DNA from: an uncultured Lachnospiraceae bacterium
Lineage (GTDB): Bacteria > Bacillota > Clostridia > Lachnospirales > Lachnospiraceae
DNA: 64,000 bases
Assembly: GCA_948470905.1 (NCBI GenBank)
Contig: CAOKQK010000002.1
Location: 1-64,000 of the forward strand
Reading direction: 5' to 3'
The position numbers and the translations under genes were made by a program. Positions 27,473-36,038 of the stretch are shown here, piece by piece. Each line of letters starts with the position of its first letter. The first letter of the stretch is position 1. The notes beneath the pieces are model-generated. The model was not told the origin of the DNA and did no database searches. It was given only the letters and a program-made list of their open reading frames with translations.

Positions 27473-28456
27473 ATGCTGACTGCATTTAACTATTACGAGC
27501 CAGAAGAAGAAAGCAGAATTCAAACAGGAATGAAAGAGACCTCTTTGTTTGAGCAGGAAATGAATGTGGCAGAAAGATTTACAAGGATTCACTATAAAGC
27601 CCCGGCTGGAAGGACGAAATGTGTAGTCTGCGGAAGTAATAAAATCCTGGAGTTTTACGAAAAATGGGGAGTTAAATATCTTCGATGTTCAGATTGTTAT
27701 AGCATAATGGCAGATGTTCAAGAAGAAGATGTGGAAGAATACACTCATTTAAAAGAAATGAGAGATATTCGCTTATCTGATGAAAGCCAAAGAATTGGCT
27801 CAGAGAGCCGGCAGCAGAGATGGAAAGAACTTTTGGATTGGCTGCAATATCGAACATTTCGCTATTGCGGGAGGAATACCAATTTTTCTATTTTAGATTA
27901 TGGGAATCGATGGAAAGGGTTAAGCCAGCTTCTGCAAGAATCAGCTTTGTGCGGAAAGTATGAATTGAGAGATTCTATACTAATAGACAGAGAGCAGGAT
28001 GAGGATGCAAAAGCGGAACCGGCAGATCTTATTCTTGCGTTGGATTATATTCAACAGAAAATTAAACCGATACAGTTTTTTCGAGAAGTACATAATAATC
28101 TGAAAAAAGATGGGCTGTTTATTCTGGGAGTAAAGGCAGGAAGTGGATTTGATATATTAACGTTGCGGGGGAATAATAAAAATACTTTTCCCTATGAGCA
28201 TATTCTTATGCCATCCAAGGAAGGTATCAGTGTAATGCTGGTACAGACAGGATTTGAATTGTTAGAGTTCACGACGCCAGGAACATTTGATTTGAATTAT
28301 GTGAAGGCTAACAAGGATGGAGTTGCGGAAGATGATTATTTTATGAGATATTTTTTAGAGACAGCAACACCTGGCGCAGAGGCTGATTTTCAGAGATTTA
28401 TCCAAAAAAGAGGGCTTAGTTCCTATGCTCAGGTTATAGCAAGAAGGATGGATTAA
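27473..28456 (+). CDS. Zinc-ribbon class I methyltransferase-like protein
   Basis: This 327-residue protein has a four-cysteine ribbon near residues 50-75 (CVVCG ... CSDC). A methyltransferase-like domain follows (ILDYGNRWKGL as a degenerate motif I, ADLILALDYIQ, LKKDGLFILGV). The ribbon-plus-methyltransferase plan occurs in sugar C- and O-methyltransferases. The glycine-rich SAM loop is poor, so activity is uncertain. AAAGGAAACC precedes the ATG. The next gene starts one base after its stop. Confidence 0.65.
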   Translation: MLTAFNYYEPEEESRIQTGMKETSLFEQEMNVAERFTRIHYKAPAGRTKCVVCGSNKILEFYEKWGVKYLRCSDCYSIMADVQEEDVEEYTHLKEMRDIRLSDESQRIGSESRQQRWKELLDWLQYRTFRYCGRNTNFSILDYGNRWKGLSQLLQESALCGKYELRDSILIDREQDEDAKAEPADLILALDYIQQKIKPIQFFREVHNNLKKDGLFILGVKAGSGFDILTLRGNNKNTFPYEHILMPSKEGISVMLVQTGFELLEFTTPGTFDLNYVKANKDGVAEDDYFMRYFLETATPGAEADFQRFIQKRGLSSYAQVIARRMD

Positions 28457-29479
28457 GTGAGTAAGAAAATACGGACAGTGATAATAGGAATGGGAAGAAT
28501 GGGTGCTACACGTTATCAGGCGATGAAGCGACATGGAGGGTTTCAAATTGTGGCTCTCTGTGATACCAGGCTAGACCATATGGAAGGGTATAGGGAAGCT
28601 AAATATCAGGAATGGAAAGAGTGTATTGACGCCTGTGAACCTCAAGCGGTGGTTGTGTGTACTTTTAACATGGCTATTCCTGATGTGGTTTGTTATGCGT
28701 TACAGAGAGGAATGGCAGTGTTTTCGGAAAAGCCGCCAGGCCGGACGCTGGAAGATGCTGTGAGAATGCAGAAGGCACAGCAGGAAACGGGCACTATCCT
28801 AAAGTTTGGCTTTAACCATCGGGCGCATAATTCGATTATAGAGGCAAAGGCATTAATTGATTCAAAACTTCTAGGGGATGTAGTGTGTATCCGTGGAGTG
28901 TATGGAAAAGCGGGGAACAGCGAGTTTCAAAGTGAATGGAGAAACAATCCAGAATTGTCAGGGGGAGGCATTCTCTTAGATCAGGGAATCCATATGTTGG
29001 ATTTGATGTGTTACCTGACGGACAGCGATATGCATGTGATTAATGGGGAGGTCAGCAATCTTGTTTGGAAGGAAATGAAGACAGAAGACTCTGCATTTGC
29101 AATGCTGGAAACAGATAAGGGGCAGCAGATTTCTCTTCATTCCAGTGCGATCCAGTGGCGGCATAAGTTCGATATGGATATTATTTGTACCAACGGTTAT
29201 ATAGCGTTGAATGGTTTATTGACATCTACCCGCAGCTATGGTGAGGAAAGTATCACCTATTACAGGAAAGATCTGGGGATGAAGACAGGACGTCTGGGGA
29301 AACCCAAGGAGTATACAATGTGCTTCGATGAGGATTTCTCCTGGGATATTGAAATGAATGAGTTTTATGATGTAGTGATGAAGGGAAAAGAATTGATCAA
29401 TGGAAGACCGGAAGAAGCTGTTAGGGTGATGAAGATCATTAAGGAGATATATGGGTACAAACAAGGAGATGTGAGATGA
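28457..29479 (+). CDS. Gfo/Idh/MocA family oxidoreductase
   Basis: This 340-residue NAD(P)-dependent oxidoreductase has VIIGMGRMGATR (Rossmann loop), FSEKPPGRTLEDA (the EKP motif with catalytic Lys) and GGGILLDQGIHMLDL (catalytic His/Asp region). Such enzymes oxidise C3 or C2 hydroxyls of sugars or inositols, matching a cyclitol or unusual-sugar route. The start is GTG with AAGAAGG 9 bases before it and is directly coupled to the preceding stop. It overlaps the next gene by 4 bases. Confidence 0.88.
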   Translation: MSKKIRTVIIGMGRMGATRYQAMKRHGGFQIVALCDTRLDHMEGYREAKYQEWKECIDACEPQAVVVCTFNMAIPDVVCYALQRGMAVFSEKPPGRTLEDAVRMQKAQQETGTILKFGFNHRAHNSIIEAKALIDSKLLGDVVCIRGVYGKAGNSEFQSEWRNNPELSGGGILLDQGIHMLDLMCYLTDSDMHVINGEVSNLVWKEMKTEDSAFAMLETDKGQQISLHSSAIQWRHKFDMDIICTNGYIALNGLLTSTRSYGEESITYYRKDLGMKTGRLGKPKEYTMCFDEDFSWDIEMNEFYDVVMKGKELINGRPEEAVRVMKIIKEIYGYKQGDVR

Positions 29480-31322
29480 TTTTTGAAGAAGCAGGAGAAA
29501 TGACAGCACTTATTGAATTAAAAGATTTAGAGAAAAAACCAGATATTATTCTAGAACATTTTATGAAGTATGGTGATGAAGTGTTTTATGTTTTGGATGA
29601 TGATGAGATATATGGAATTATAACTTTGGGAGATTTATACAGAGCATATGCTAGTGGTAGCACTATACCAAAAGTTAATAGAAATTTTTCTTATATTGAA
29701 ACTGAAAATGATTATGAAAGTGCACAGAAGATTTTTGAACAATACACAAATATCCATGAAGTTGCGGTTGTGAAAAAGAAAAAACTTATAGGGGTATTGA
29801 AAAGCGGACATAGAAAAAGCTGGGATGACTGGAGAAATACAAGGGACTGTCTTCAAAATACATTATTTGAATTACAGCTTGAGAAAGATCGCAAGGAATG
29901 GATTCAAAGGGATATTCAAAGTTTGTCAAAACTTAAAGCGAAATTGTTTGTTTATCGATACCTTTGTGTTGAGGATATGGATTTGACGGATGATGAAAGG
30001 ACAATCTTTGAAGAAAAAAGCCAATTGCCAACAGAGGCGATGAGTGCCTTAACCCAAAAAGAGCAAAAAATTTTCTTTGGAGAGAATAATGATCCACAAT
30101 ATATAGAACAGTTGATAAACTATATTGTAAATGACAGAAAAATTATTTATAGAAATGGGATACCCGTAAATGAGGATATCAGTAACAGAATAGTAAATAT
30201 TAAAAATGGGTATAGGATTGTTCCGAATGTTTGGGGGGGGCAGATAGAAAAATATTTATGGTTGGACCCTGCACAATGTTTGGTGGATTGGTAAATGATG
30301 CGCAGACAATTGAAGCATACTTGCAGGAGATTCTCATAGGAAAGCAATTTCAAAATTATGAAGTGGTAAATTGTTCAGTCACAGGAGTTTTAAGTTTTCC
30401 TCGACTCTTTCATGAGAAAATATCAGAAGATGATATAGTAATAATTATGAGTCCTTATTTTGATACGTGGAAAGTATTTGAAAAAATATATCCTGAAAAA
30501 ATAAGATGTTTGGAAAGTATGTCAGAAGTATGGTCTGATATACACTTGCCAATATATCAAATATATAATATGGCCGAGCATTGTAATCATGTAGTAAATC
30601 GGAAGATAGCAGAAAAAATATTTAAAGATATTGAAGGTTATTTAAGCATTGAGATGGGAAAAGGCTGTCGGGAGAGTTTACAGAATTATTATATATCATG
30701 GGAGATTGCAGCATATTATAAGAGACATTTTAGAAACTTACCAAACAGAAAACAGAAGGGGAAAATAGGTTCCGTTGTCATGAATTGCAATCCTTTTACA
30801 AAAGGACATCGCTATTTAATTGAACAGGCATGTGCAAAGCTTGATTATCTATATGTTTTGGTTGTAGAAGAAGATAAGTCTGATTTTGCATTCTCTGATC
30901 GGATAGAAATGGTAAAAAGGGGAGTAGAAGATATAGAGAATGTATGTGTGATTCCATCTGGAGAATATGTTATTTCAGCAAAGACATTTGCGCAATATTT
31001 TAAAAAGGAACAGATTGAAAATGTGGAGGATATGGATTATGATATACACATTTTTGGTGAAATTGTTGCAAAAGAATTGGGCATACAATATCGTTTTGTA
31101 GGAGAAGAACCCTATGATATGGTTACGGCAAAGTATAATAGAACAATGATGAATATATTACCCCAGCATGGAGTAAAAGTAATCGAAATTACAAGATTAA
31201 AAGATGATGATGGTGAAATTATTAGTGCGTCAAAAGTACGTAAATGTATAAGTGAAGGAAGTACGCAAGAATTGTTAAAGATGTTGCCTGCTAGTACTAT
31301 AGAATATCTAAATGAAAGGTAA
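29476..31322 (+). pseudogene. CBS - SGNH-like - CitC-like nucleotidyltransferase fusion, frame broken at G8
   Basis: The first frame (29476-30294) encodes a CBS-domain pair (VFYVLDDDEIYGIITLGDLY; EVAVVKKKKLIGVLKSG) and a helical region. After the G8 tract (30233-30240) the other frame continues with KIFMVGPCTMFG, an SGNH-hydrolase-like start. It then has a nucleotidyltransferase like citrate lyase ligase: VVMNCNPFTKGHRYLIEQA and the SASKVRKCI motif. Nine G would join all parts in one ~616-residue protein, so the sequenced allele looks OFF. This may be phase variation, decay or a base-calling error. The CitC-like part would activate a small group with a nucleotide for transfer to the glycan. 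Confidence 0.75.
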
Positions 31323-31366
31323 TGTATGATACTTCAGCAGATGAAAGACTAATAGAGGTTGTATAG

Positions 31367-32677
31367 ATGGTGAAAGTAAGTGTTATTATTCCTGCATATA
31401 ACAGTGAACAATATTTGCGCCAGTGTTTAGATAGTGTGGTAAAGCAGACACTGGAAGAAATTGAAATTATCTGTATTGATGATGGCTCTACAGATGCTAC
31501 ATATCATATTTTTAGAGAATACGAAGAAAAATATAATAATATTCAGATTTATACCCAGGAGAATCAAGGTGTGAGTTATGCGCGCAACAGGGGAATTATG
31601 CTTGCAACAGGGGAATATATTGCTTTTATGGATGCTGACGACTACTACTATGATGGGGATACATTGAAATGCCTGTATGAAACAGCGAAAAAAGAGAATG
31701 CAAGTATATGTGGTGGTTCGCTTATATATGATTGGCAGGGAGTGATGCGAAAACCGCAGGATGAGGCAATGTATTTTGAAAGGGCAAGCAGGAGATTTTT
31801 CAGGGATGAAGCTATAGTGTATGGATTTACAAGATTTATCTATTTAAAAGAATTATTACATAAAGAAAAAATTGCTTTTCCAAGTGTTGGTTATTTTGAA
31901 GACCCTTATTTTTTGATTCTGGCAATGATAAAAGCAGAAGAATATTATGTGATTGATAAAGCGGTTTATGTTTACAGGGTAGGAACTCATGATAGAGAGG
32001 TTAGCTATGCTGAGGCAGTAAAGGTATTGAATGTGATGAGGGATATGTTTTGGGAAGCACGGAATCATGGTATTTGTAAATTGCAGCTTGTGCTTGGAAA
32101 TCAAATCATAAGAAGCAATATACAGTATATAATCCCTTACTATGATTTGAATAATAGGGAAATTGTAGATTTGTGGGATGAAGTAGGACGATCGATTATA
32201 CCGGAGATAAGAGAACAAATGACGGATCAGGGACGCCTATTTACATCACAGGGGGTACAAAGATATATTCAGCAATGTGAGAAAGAATATTTTAAGCTGA
32301 GAGATGTTGTTACTAACAGTCAAAACATCATCATATATGGAGCAGGCAGAGTAGGAAGGGCGATAGTGAAATCAATGGAGAAGGATTGGGGGAAAAAACC
32401 CTTTGCCATAACGGTGACTAAGCTAGGCGAGAATCAGGAATGTATCAATGATGTTGAGGTGACAGATATAAGCAGTTGGTCTGCTTATAAAAAAGAAGCA
32501 GTGTTTGTTGTAGCGGTGCTCAGAAAAAATGAAACGGAAGAAATACGGCAGATTCTGGAGAATATGGGAGTGGAGGAAATATATGTACCTGACTGTGTGA
32601 AATTAATGGGTTATCTGCGGAGAAAAAAAGTGCTGAAGGGTAGCATAATAGAAGATTTGGTGGTAAAACCATCATAG
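31367..32677 (+). CDS. Family 2 glycosyltransferase with C-terminal Rossmann module
   Basis: Residues 1-230 are a GT-A family 2 domain: VSVIIPAYNSEQYLRQCLDS, CIDDGSTDAT and FMDADDYYY (DxD). A helical linker leads to the recurrent module at about 320-410 (IIIYGAGRVGRAIVKSM, VFVVAVLRKNETEEIRQIL, GVEEIYVPD). It uses a nucleotide sugar to extend the glycan; the module's role is unknown. It lies 45 bases after the CitC-like fusion. Confidence 0.85.
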   Translation: MVKVSVIIPAYNSEQYLRQCLDSVVKQTLEEIEIICIDDGSTDATYHIFREYEEKYNNIQIYTQENQGVSYARNRGIMLATGEYIAFMDADDYYYDGDTLKCLYETAKKENASICGGSLIYDWQGVMRKPQDEAMYFERASRRFFRDEAIVYGFTRFIYLKELLHKEKIAFPSVGYFEDPYFLILAMIKAEEYYVIDKAVYVYRVGTHDREVSYAEAVKVLNVMRDMFWEARNHGICKLQLVLGNQIIRSNIQYIIPYYDLNNREIVDLWDEVGRSIIPEIREQMTDQGRLFTSQGVQRYIQQCEKEYFKLRDVVTNSQNIIIYGAGRVGRAIVKSMEKDWGKKPFAITVTKLGENQECINDVEVTDISSWSAYKKEAVFVVAVLRKNETEEIRQILENMGVEEIYVPDCVKLMGYLRRKKVLKGSIIEDLVVKPS

Positions 32678-32704
32678 TACTTAAGCAAGGAGGGCTGATG
32701 ACAT

Positions 32705-33799
32705 ATGGATGAGATTTATATTTATGGAGCCGGGAAATATGGCAGATATGTAAAACAGAAAATTGATGAATATTATACAGAAAGCGTAAAGATATTGGGT
32801 TTTCTTGATTCGGTAAAGAAAGGAAGTTTTTTGGAGACACCTATTGTTGAATTGAGTGATGTGGACGATTCATCAAATATAGTAATAGCGATCGGTAATC
32901 TTAATGATGTTGTTGACCTCTGCTTAGATTTAAAAAAGGTAGGAAAGACCAATATTTACTGGTACTGTATGTATGGAGTCAATGGCGTAAAATGTGTTGA
33001 TTTTTTAAAGAGTGAATGTATTTTCACAGAAAGCTGGGGAGATGCGATATTACCTCATTTGGAATTTCACATTTCGGATATGTGTAATTTAAATTGTAAG
33101 GGGTGTACACACTTTTCGCCATTATTTCATGAAATAGGGGATTCCTATGAGATTCGGATAGGTGAACTGAGAAAATTATTGACCAAAATATCCCATATTG
33201 TGCGGTTGGATGTTTTGGGAGGAGAGCCGTTGCTAAACCCAGAGCTGGGGCTATATGTCAAAGAACTTCGCACTATGTTGCCAAATACATGTATAGATAT
33301 ATTTACAAACGGATTGCTGATACCTCAAATGAATCCGGAGATATTGCGGTGTATTAAAGAAAATAATATTTATATGTCTGTATCTGAATATAAACCAACA
33401 CATGAGATGATGGGGAAGATTATAGCAAAACTGGAAGAGTACCAAATTCCGTATTACATTTCCCAATATGACAAAAAGCAGGTGTTTAACCGGCCGCTTT
33501 CCTTAAATGAGCATAGTAAATATCCGCAATGCTGCATATCAGATGGATGTGTTACAATCGGAAACGGTAGCATTGCAAGATGCCCTACACTGATGTACAT
33601 CACAAAATTTAATGAAGTGTTTCATACACAGCTTCCTACAGAAGGAATAATAAATTTGGATGATTGCATAAGAGGGCAGGAGTTATTGGATGAAATGAGA
33701 AAGGAAGTACCGTTGTGCAAGCACTGCATTAAATGCGATATGGATTGGGATATATGCAGGGGAAAAGAATGTATGGAGGATTTTGCGGTTTTGGATTAG
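32705..33799 (+). CDS. N-terminal Rossmann module fused to radical SAM enzyme
   Basis: Residues 1-90 are the module (IYIYGAGKYGRYVKQKI, LGFLDSVKKG). A radical SAM domain follows, with the iron-sulfur ligands C127, C131 and C134 in MCNLNCKGC and VLGGEPLLNPEL. The C-terminus has seven or more cysteines (CCISDGC, CKHCIKCDMDWDICRGKEC), like a SPASM-type auxiliary cluster. It could dehydrate, epimerise or otherwise modify a sugar or a protein side chain by radical chemistry. The substrate is unknown. Only 15 bases separate it from the deacetylase gene, so the two may act in sequence. Confidence 0.8.
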   Translation: MDEIYIYGAGKYGRYVKQKIDEYYTESVKILGFLDSVKKGSFLETPIVELSDVDDSSNIVIAIGNLNDVVDLCLDLKKVGKTNIYWYCMYGVNGVKCVDFLKSECIFTESWGDAILPHLEFHISDMCNLNCKGCTHFSPLFHEIGDSYEIRIGELRKLLTKISHIVRLDVLGGEPLLNPELGLYVKELRTMLPNTCIDIFTNGLLIPQMNPEILRCIKENNIYMSVSEYKPTHEMMGKIIAKLEEYQIPYYISQYDKKQVFNRPLSLNEHSKYPQCCISDGCVTIGNGSIARCPTLMYITKFNEVFHTQLPTEGIINLDDCIRGQELLDEMRKEVPLCKHCIKCDMDWDICRGKECMEDFAVLD

Positions 33800-33814
33800 C
33801 TGCAAAGTAAAGAA

Positions 33815-34855
33815 ATGAATCCATTGGTGATTAACGAGAATGAAAAAATTTTAATCATTGCGCCCCATCCTGATGATGAGTGTATTGGAGTAGGAGGGCT
33901 TTTGAGCCAATATGCATCACAGTGCGATGTGTGGCTGCTTACGAACGGCTGTAGGGGAAGCAGCCAGTATGAGATTTCGCAGCTTAATGATATCAGAAAA
34001 GCAGAATTTTTAAGGGAAATGCGAATGCTTAATCCTAATGAATTTCGGATTTTTGATTTTGAGGATGCTACGCTGTCTAATCATGAAGAATGCCTTGATG
34101 AGGAAGATTTAAGTGTTTACAACAAGATTTTTGTGACGAATAAATGTGACAGGCATGCTGACCATCGAAGTGCATTTCGGATTGTCAAACATGCATTATC
34201 CAGGCAACAGCTTCAGGTGGATTTATATCAGTACGAGATTGGTCAGCCGCTACAGCAGGCTACGCATTATCTGGATATTTCGCAGACAGTAGAACAGAAA
34301 CGACAGCTTATATGCTGCCATGAGTCACAGCTGCAGGAATTTGACTATTGTAAACTGGCGATGTCTCTCAATGCGTATCGTTCTGTGTTTTTACAATTAA
34401 GAGGCGGTTATGCCGAGGCTTATTGCAAGGAAGATATAGATTACATGGATATGCAGCAGATGCTGTTTTTGGATAAACGGATTCAGAGACAAAACCTTGC
34501 AATAGAAATATATGAAAAATGGATAATTTCAGGGTTTAACGGCTTTTCTATAGAAAAAAAATTATTGGATATGGGGGTGTCAACACTTGCCATATACGGA
34601 TATGGTAAGCTGGGGCGGTTATTTAAAAGATATTTGGCGGGTCATGGGGAAGTAAGGCTATTATACATCATAGATGAGCGGGCAGAGTCGCTGCAATCGG
34701 AAGGTGTTCCATTAGTTTCTCCAAAAAAAATGTTGGAAAGAGTGGATTTATTAGTTATTACTGTGTTGGAGGAATGTGAAACTATAAGGTGTTCCATGCA
34801 CCAAAAAGGATTTTACAATATTATAGACCTGAAACAATTGTTGGAAGATAAGTGA
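33815..34855 (+). CDS. PIG-L family deacetylase with C-terminal Rossmann module
   Basis: The N-terminal LmbE/PIG-L domain shows the zinc motif APHPDDE (His18, Asp21) and HADHRSA near residue 114 for the third ligand. These enzymes remove N-acetyl groups from amino sugars. The module occupies about 255-345 (LAIYGYGKLGRLFKRYL, LYIIDERAE, VDLLVITVL). Length is 346 residues, about 100 more than a bare PIG-L protein. It probably deacetylates a HexNAc of the flagellar glycan or a precursor. Confidence 0.87.
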   Translation: MNPLVINENEKILIIAPHPDDECIGVGGLLSQYASQCDVWLLTNGCRGSSQYEISQLNDIRKAEFLREMRMLNPNEFRIFDFEDATLSNHEECLDEEDLSVYNKIFVTNKCDRHADHRSAFRIVKHALSRQQLQVDLYQYEIGQPLQQATHYLDISQTVEQKRQLICCHESQLQEFDYCKLAMSLNAYRSVFLQLRGGYAEAYCKEDIDYMDMQQMLFLDKRIQRQNLAIEIYEKWIISGFNGFSIEKKLLDMGVSTLAIYGYGKLGRLFKRYLAGHGEVRLLYIIDERAESLQSEGVPLVSPKKMLERVDLLVITVLEECETIRCSMHQKGFYNIIDLKQLLEDK

Positions 34856-34862
34856 GGGAAAA

Positions 34863-35945
34863 ATGGTAATGCAGCGTGCGTTGATATTTGGCAGGGGGCG
34901 ATGTTGCCAGGAGAAAATCAAGGAAATAAGCAAAACATGTGAAATAGTAGGATTCTTGGACAATGCTGTTAAGGAGAGGTCAATAGACTCAAGATATGGT
35001 CTAATGGTTTATCCACCAAATGAAGTTAGTTCTTTTTCAAATGTAAAAATTGTATGCACTGCGCATGCGTGTATTGATATGTGGAAGCAGTTAAGGGAAT
35101 TGGGGGTGGACAGTGAAAATATAGATTTTGGTGTTAACTATAAGGAGCATTCATTTCCATTGGAAAAAGCAGGATTTAATAATGGAGAGAGACTGATAGC
35201 AGAAGATTCTGAAGTGATATACTTGGATAAACAAGGAAATAGGCATGTGGTTGACAGCATGGAAGACTTGAAGAAAAAAATAAGAGTGATTTATGCCAAC
35301 CAGAATCCGGCAATTCAGCATATTTCTTCTCTTTCTACAGAGCCAGTAGACAGAGAGTTCGGTATGGGAAGAGGAATGGCAGTTGATAGGTACTATATTG
35401 AAACTTTTTTAGCAGAAAATGCAAAATATATCCATGGCACTGTCATGGAAATAGGAAACGACCAGTATACGAGAAAGTATGGTCAAAACGTTGAAAAAAG
35501 AATTATTTTGCATGTTAATGGCAGCAGTGCTAATTCTATCAAGGGGAATCTGGAGACAGGAGAAGGAATACAGGAGAATATGGCAGATTGTTTAATCTGC
35601 ACACAAACGTTGCAATATATTTTTGATTTAAAGCGGGTGTTTGAAAATGTACATAGATTGTTGCGTCCGGAGGGAGTGGCATTATTTACTGTACCTGGCA
35701 TAAAATCCTTGTGTTACCCTGATGCGTTTGAATATGGGGAAATGTGGAGTTTTACACAAGACTCTATGGAAAAGCTTTGCGCTGGGGGCAGCGGGGAATA
35801 TGAAGTGAAGACGTATGGCAATGTGAAGGTTGCTGTGGCATATTTATATGGATTGTGCTATGAGGATTTAAAAGAAGAAGATTTTTTATATAATGATCCG
35901 CAATATCCGTTTATTATAGTGGCTAGGTTGCATAAGGCAAAGTGA
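34863..35945 (+). CDS. N-terminal Rossmann module fused to SAM methyltransferase
   Basis: Residues 1-100 are a variant of the module (ALIFGRGRCCQEKIKEI, GFLDNAVKE, VKIVCTAHACIDMWKQL). A class I methyltransferase follows, with VMEIGNDQYTRKYG as motif I, ADCLICTQTLQYI and LRPEGVALFTVPGI. It resembles sugar or surface-glycan methyltransferases. The ATG at 34863 or the one at 34869 could be used; the stretch GTGAGGGAAAA lies before both. It starts 8 bases after the deacetylase gene, so coupled expression is likely. Confidence 0.78.
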   Translation: MVMQRALIFGRGRCCQEKIKEISKTCEIVGFLDNAVKERSIDSRYGLMVYPPNEVSSFSNVKIVCTAHACIDMWKQLRELGVDSENIDFGVNYKEHSFPLEKAGFNNGERLIAEDSEVIYLDKQGNRHVVDSMEDLKKKIRVIYANQNPAIQHISSLSTEPVDREFGMGRGMAVDRYYIETFLAENAKYIHGTVMEIGNDQYTRKYGQNVEKRIILHVNGSSANSIKGNLETGEGIQENMADCLICTQTLQYIFDLKRVFENVHRLLRPEGVALFTVPGIKSLCYPDAFEYGEMWSFTQDSMEKLCAGGSGEYEVKTYGNVKVAVAYLYGLCYEDLKEEDFLYNDPQYPFIIVARLHKAK

Positions 35946-36038
35946 GGAAGGATTGAACGGAATTTTATTGAATAGTTATTAGGGACCAGTAAACAATGGA
36001 TAGTATCTTACTGCAAGGAAATTTATGGGAGGAGAAGA

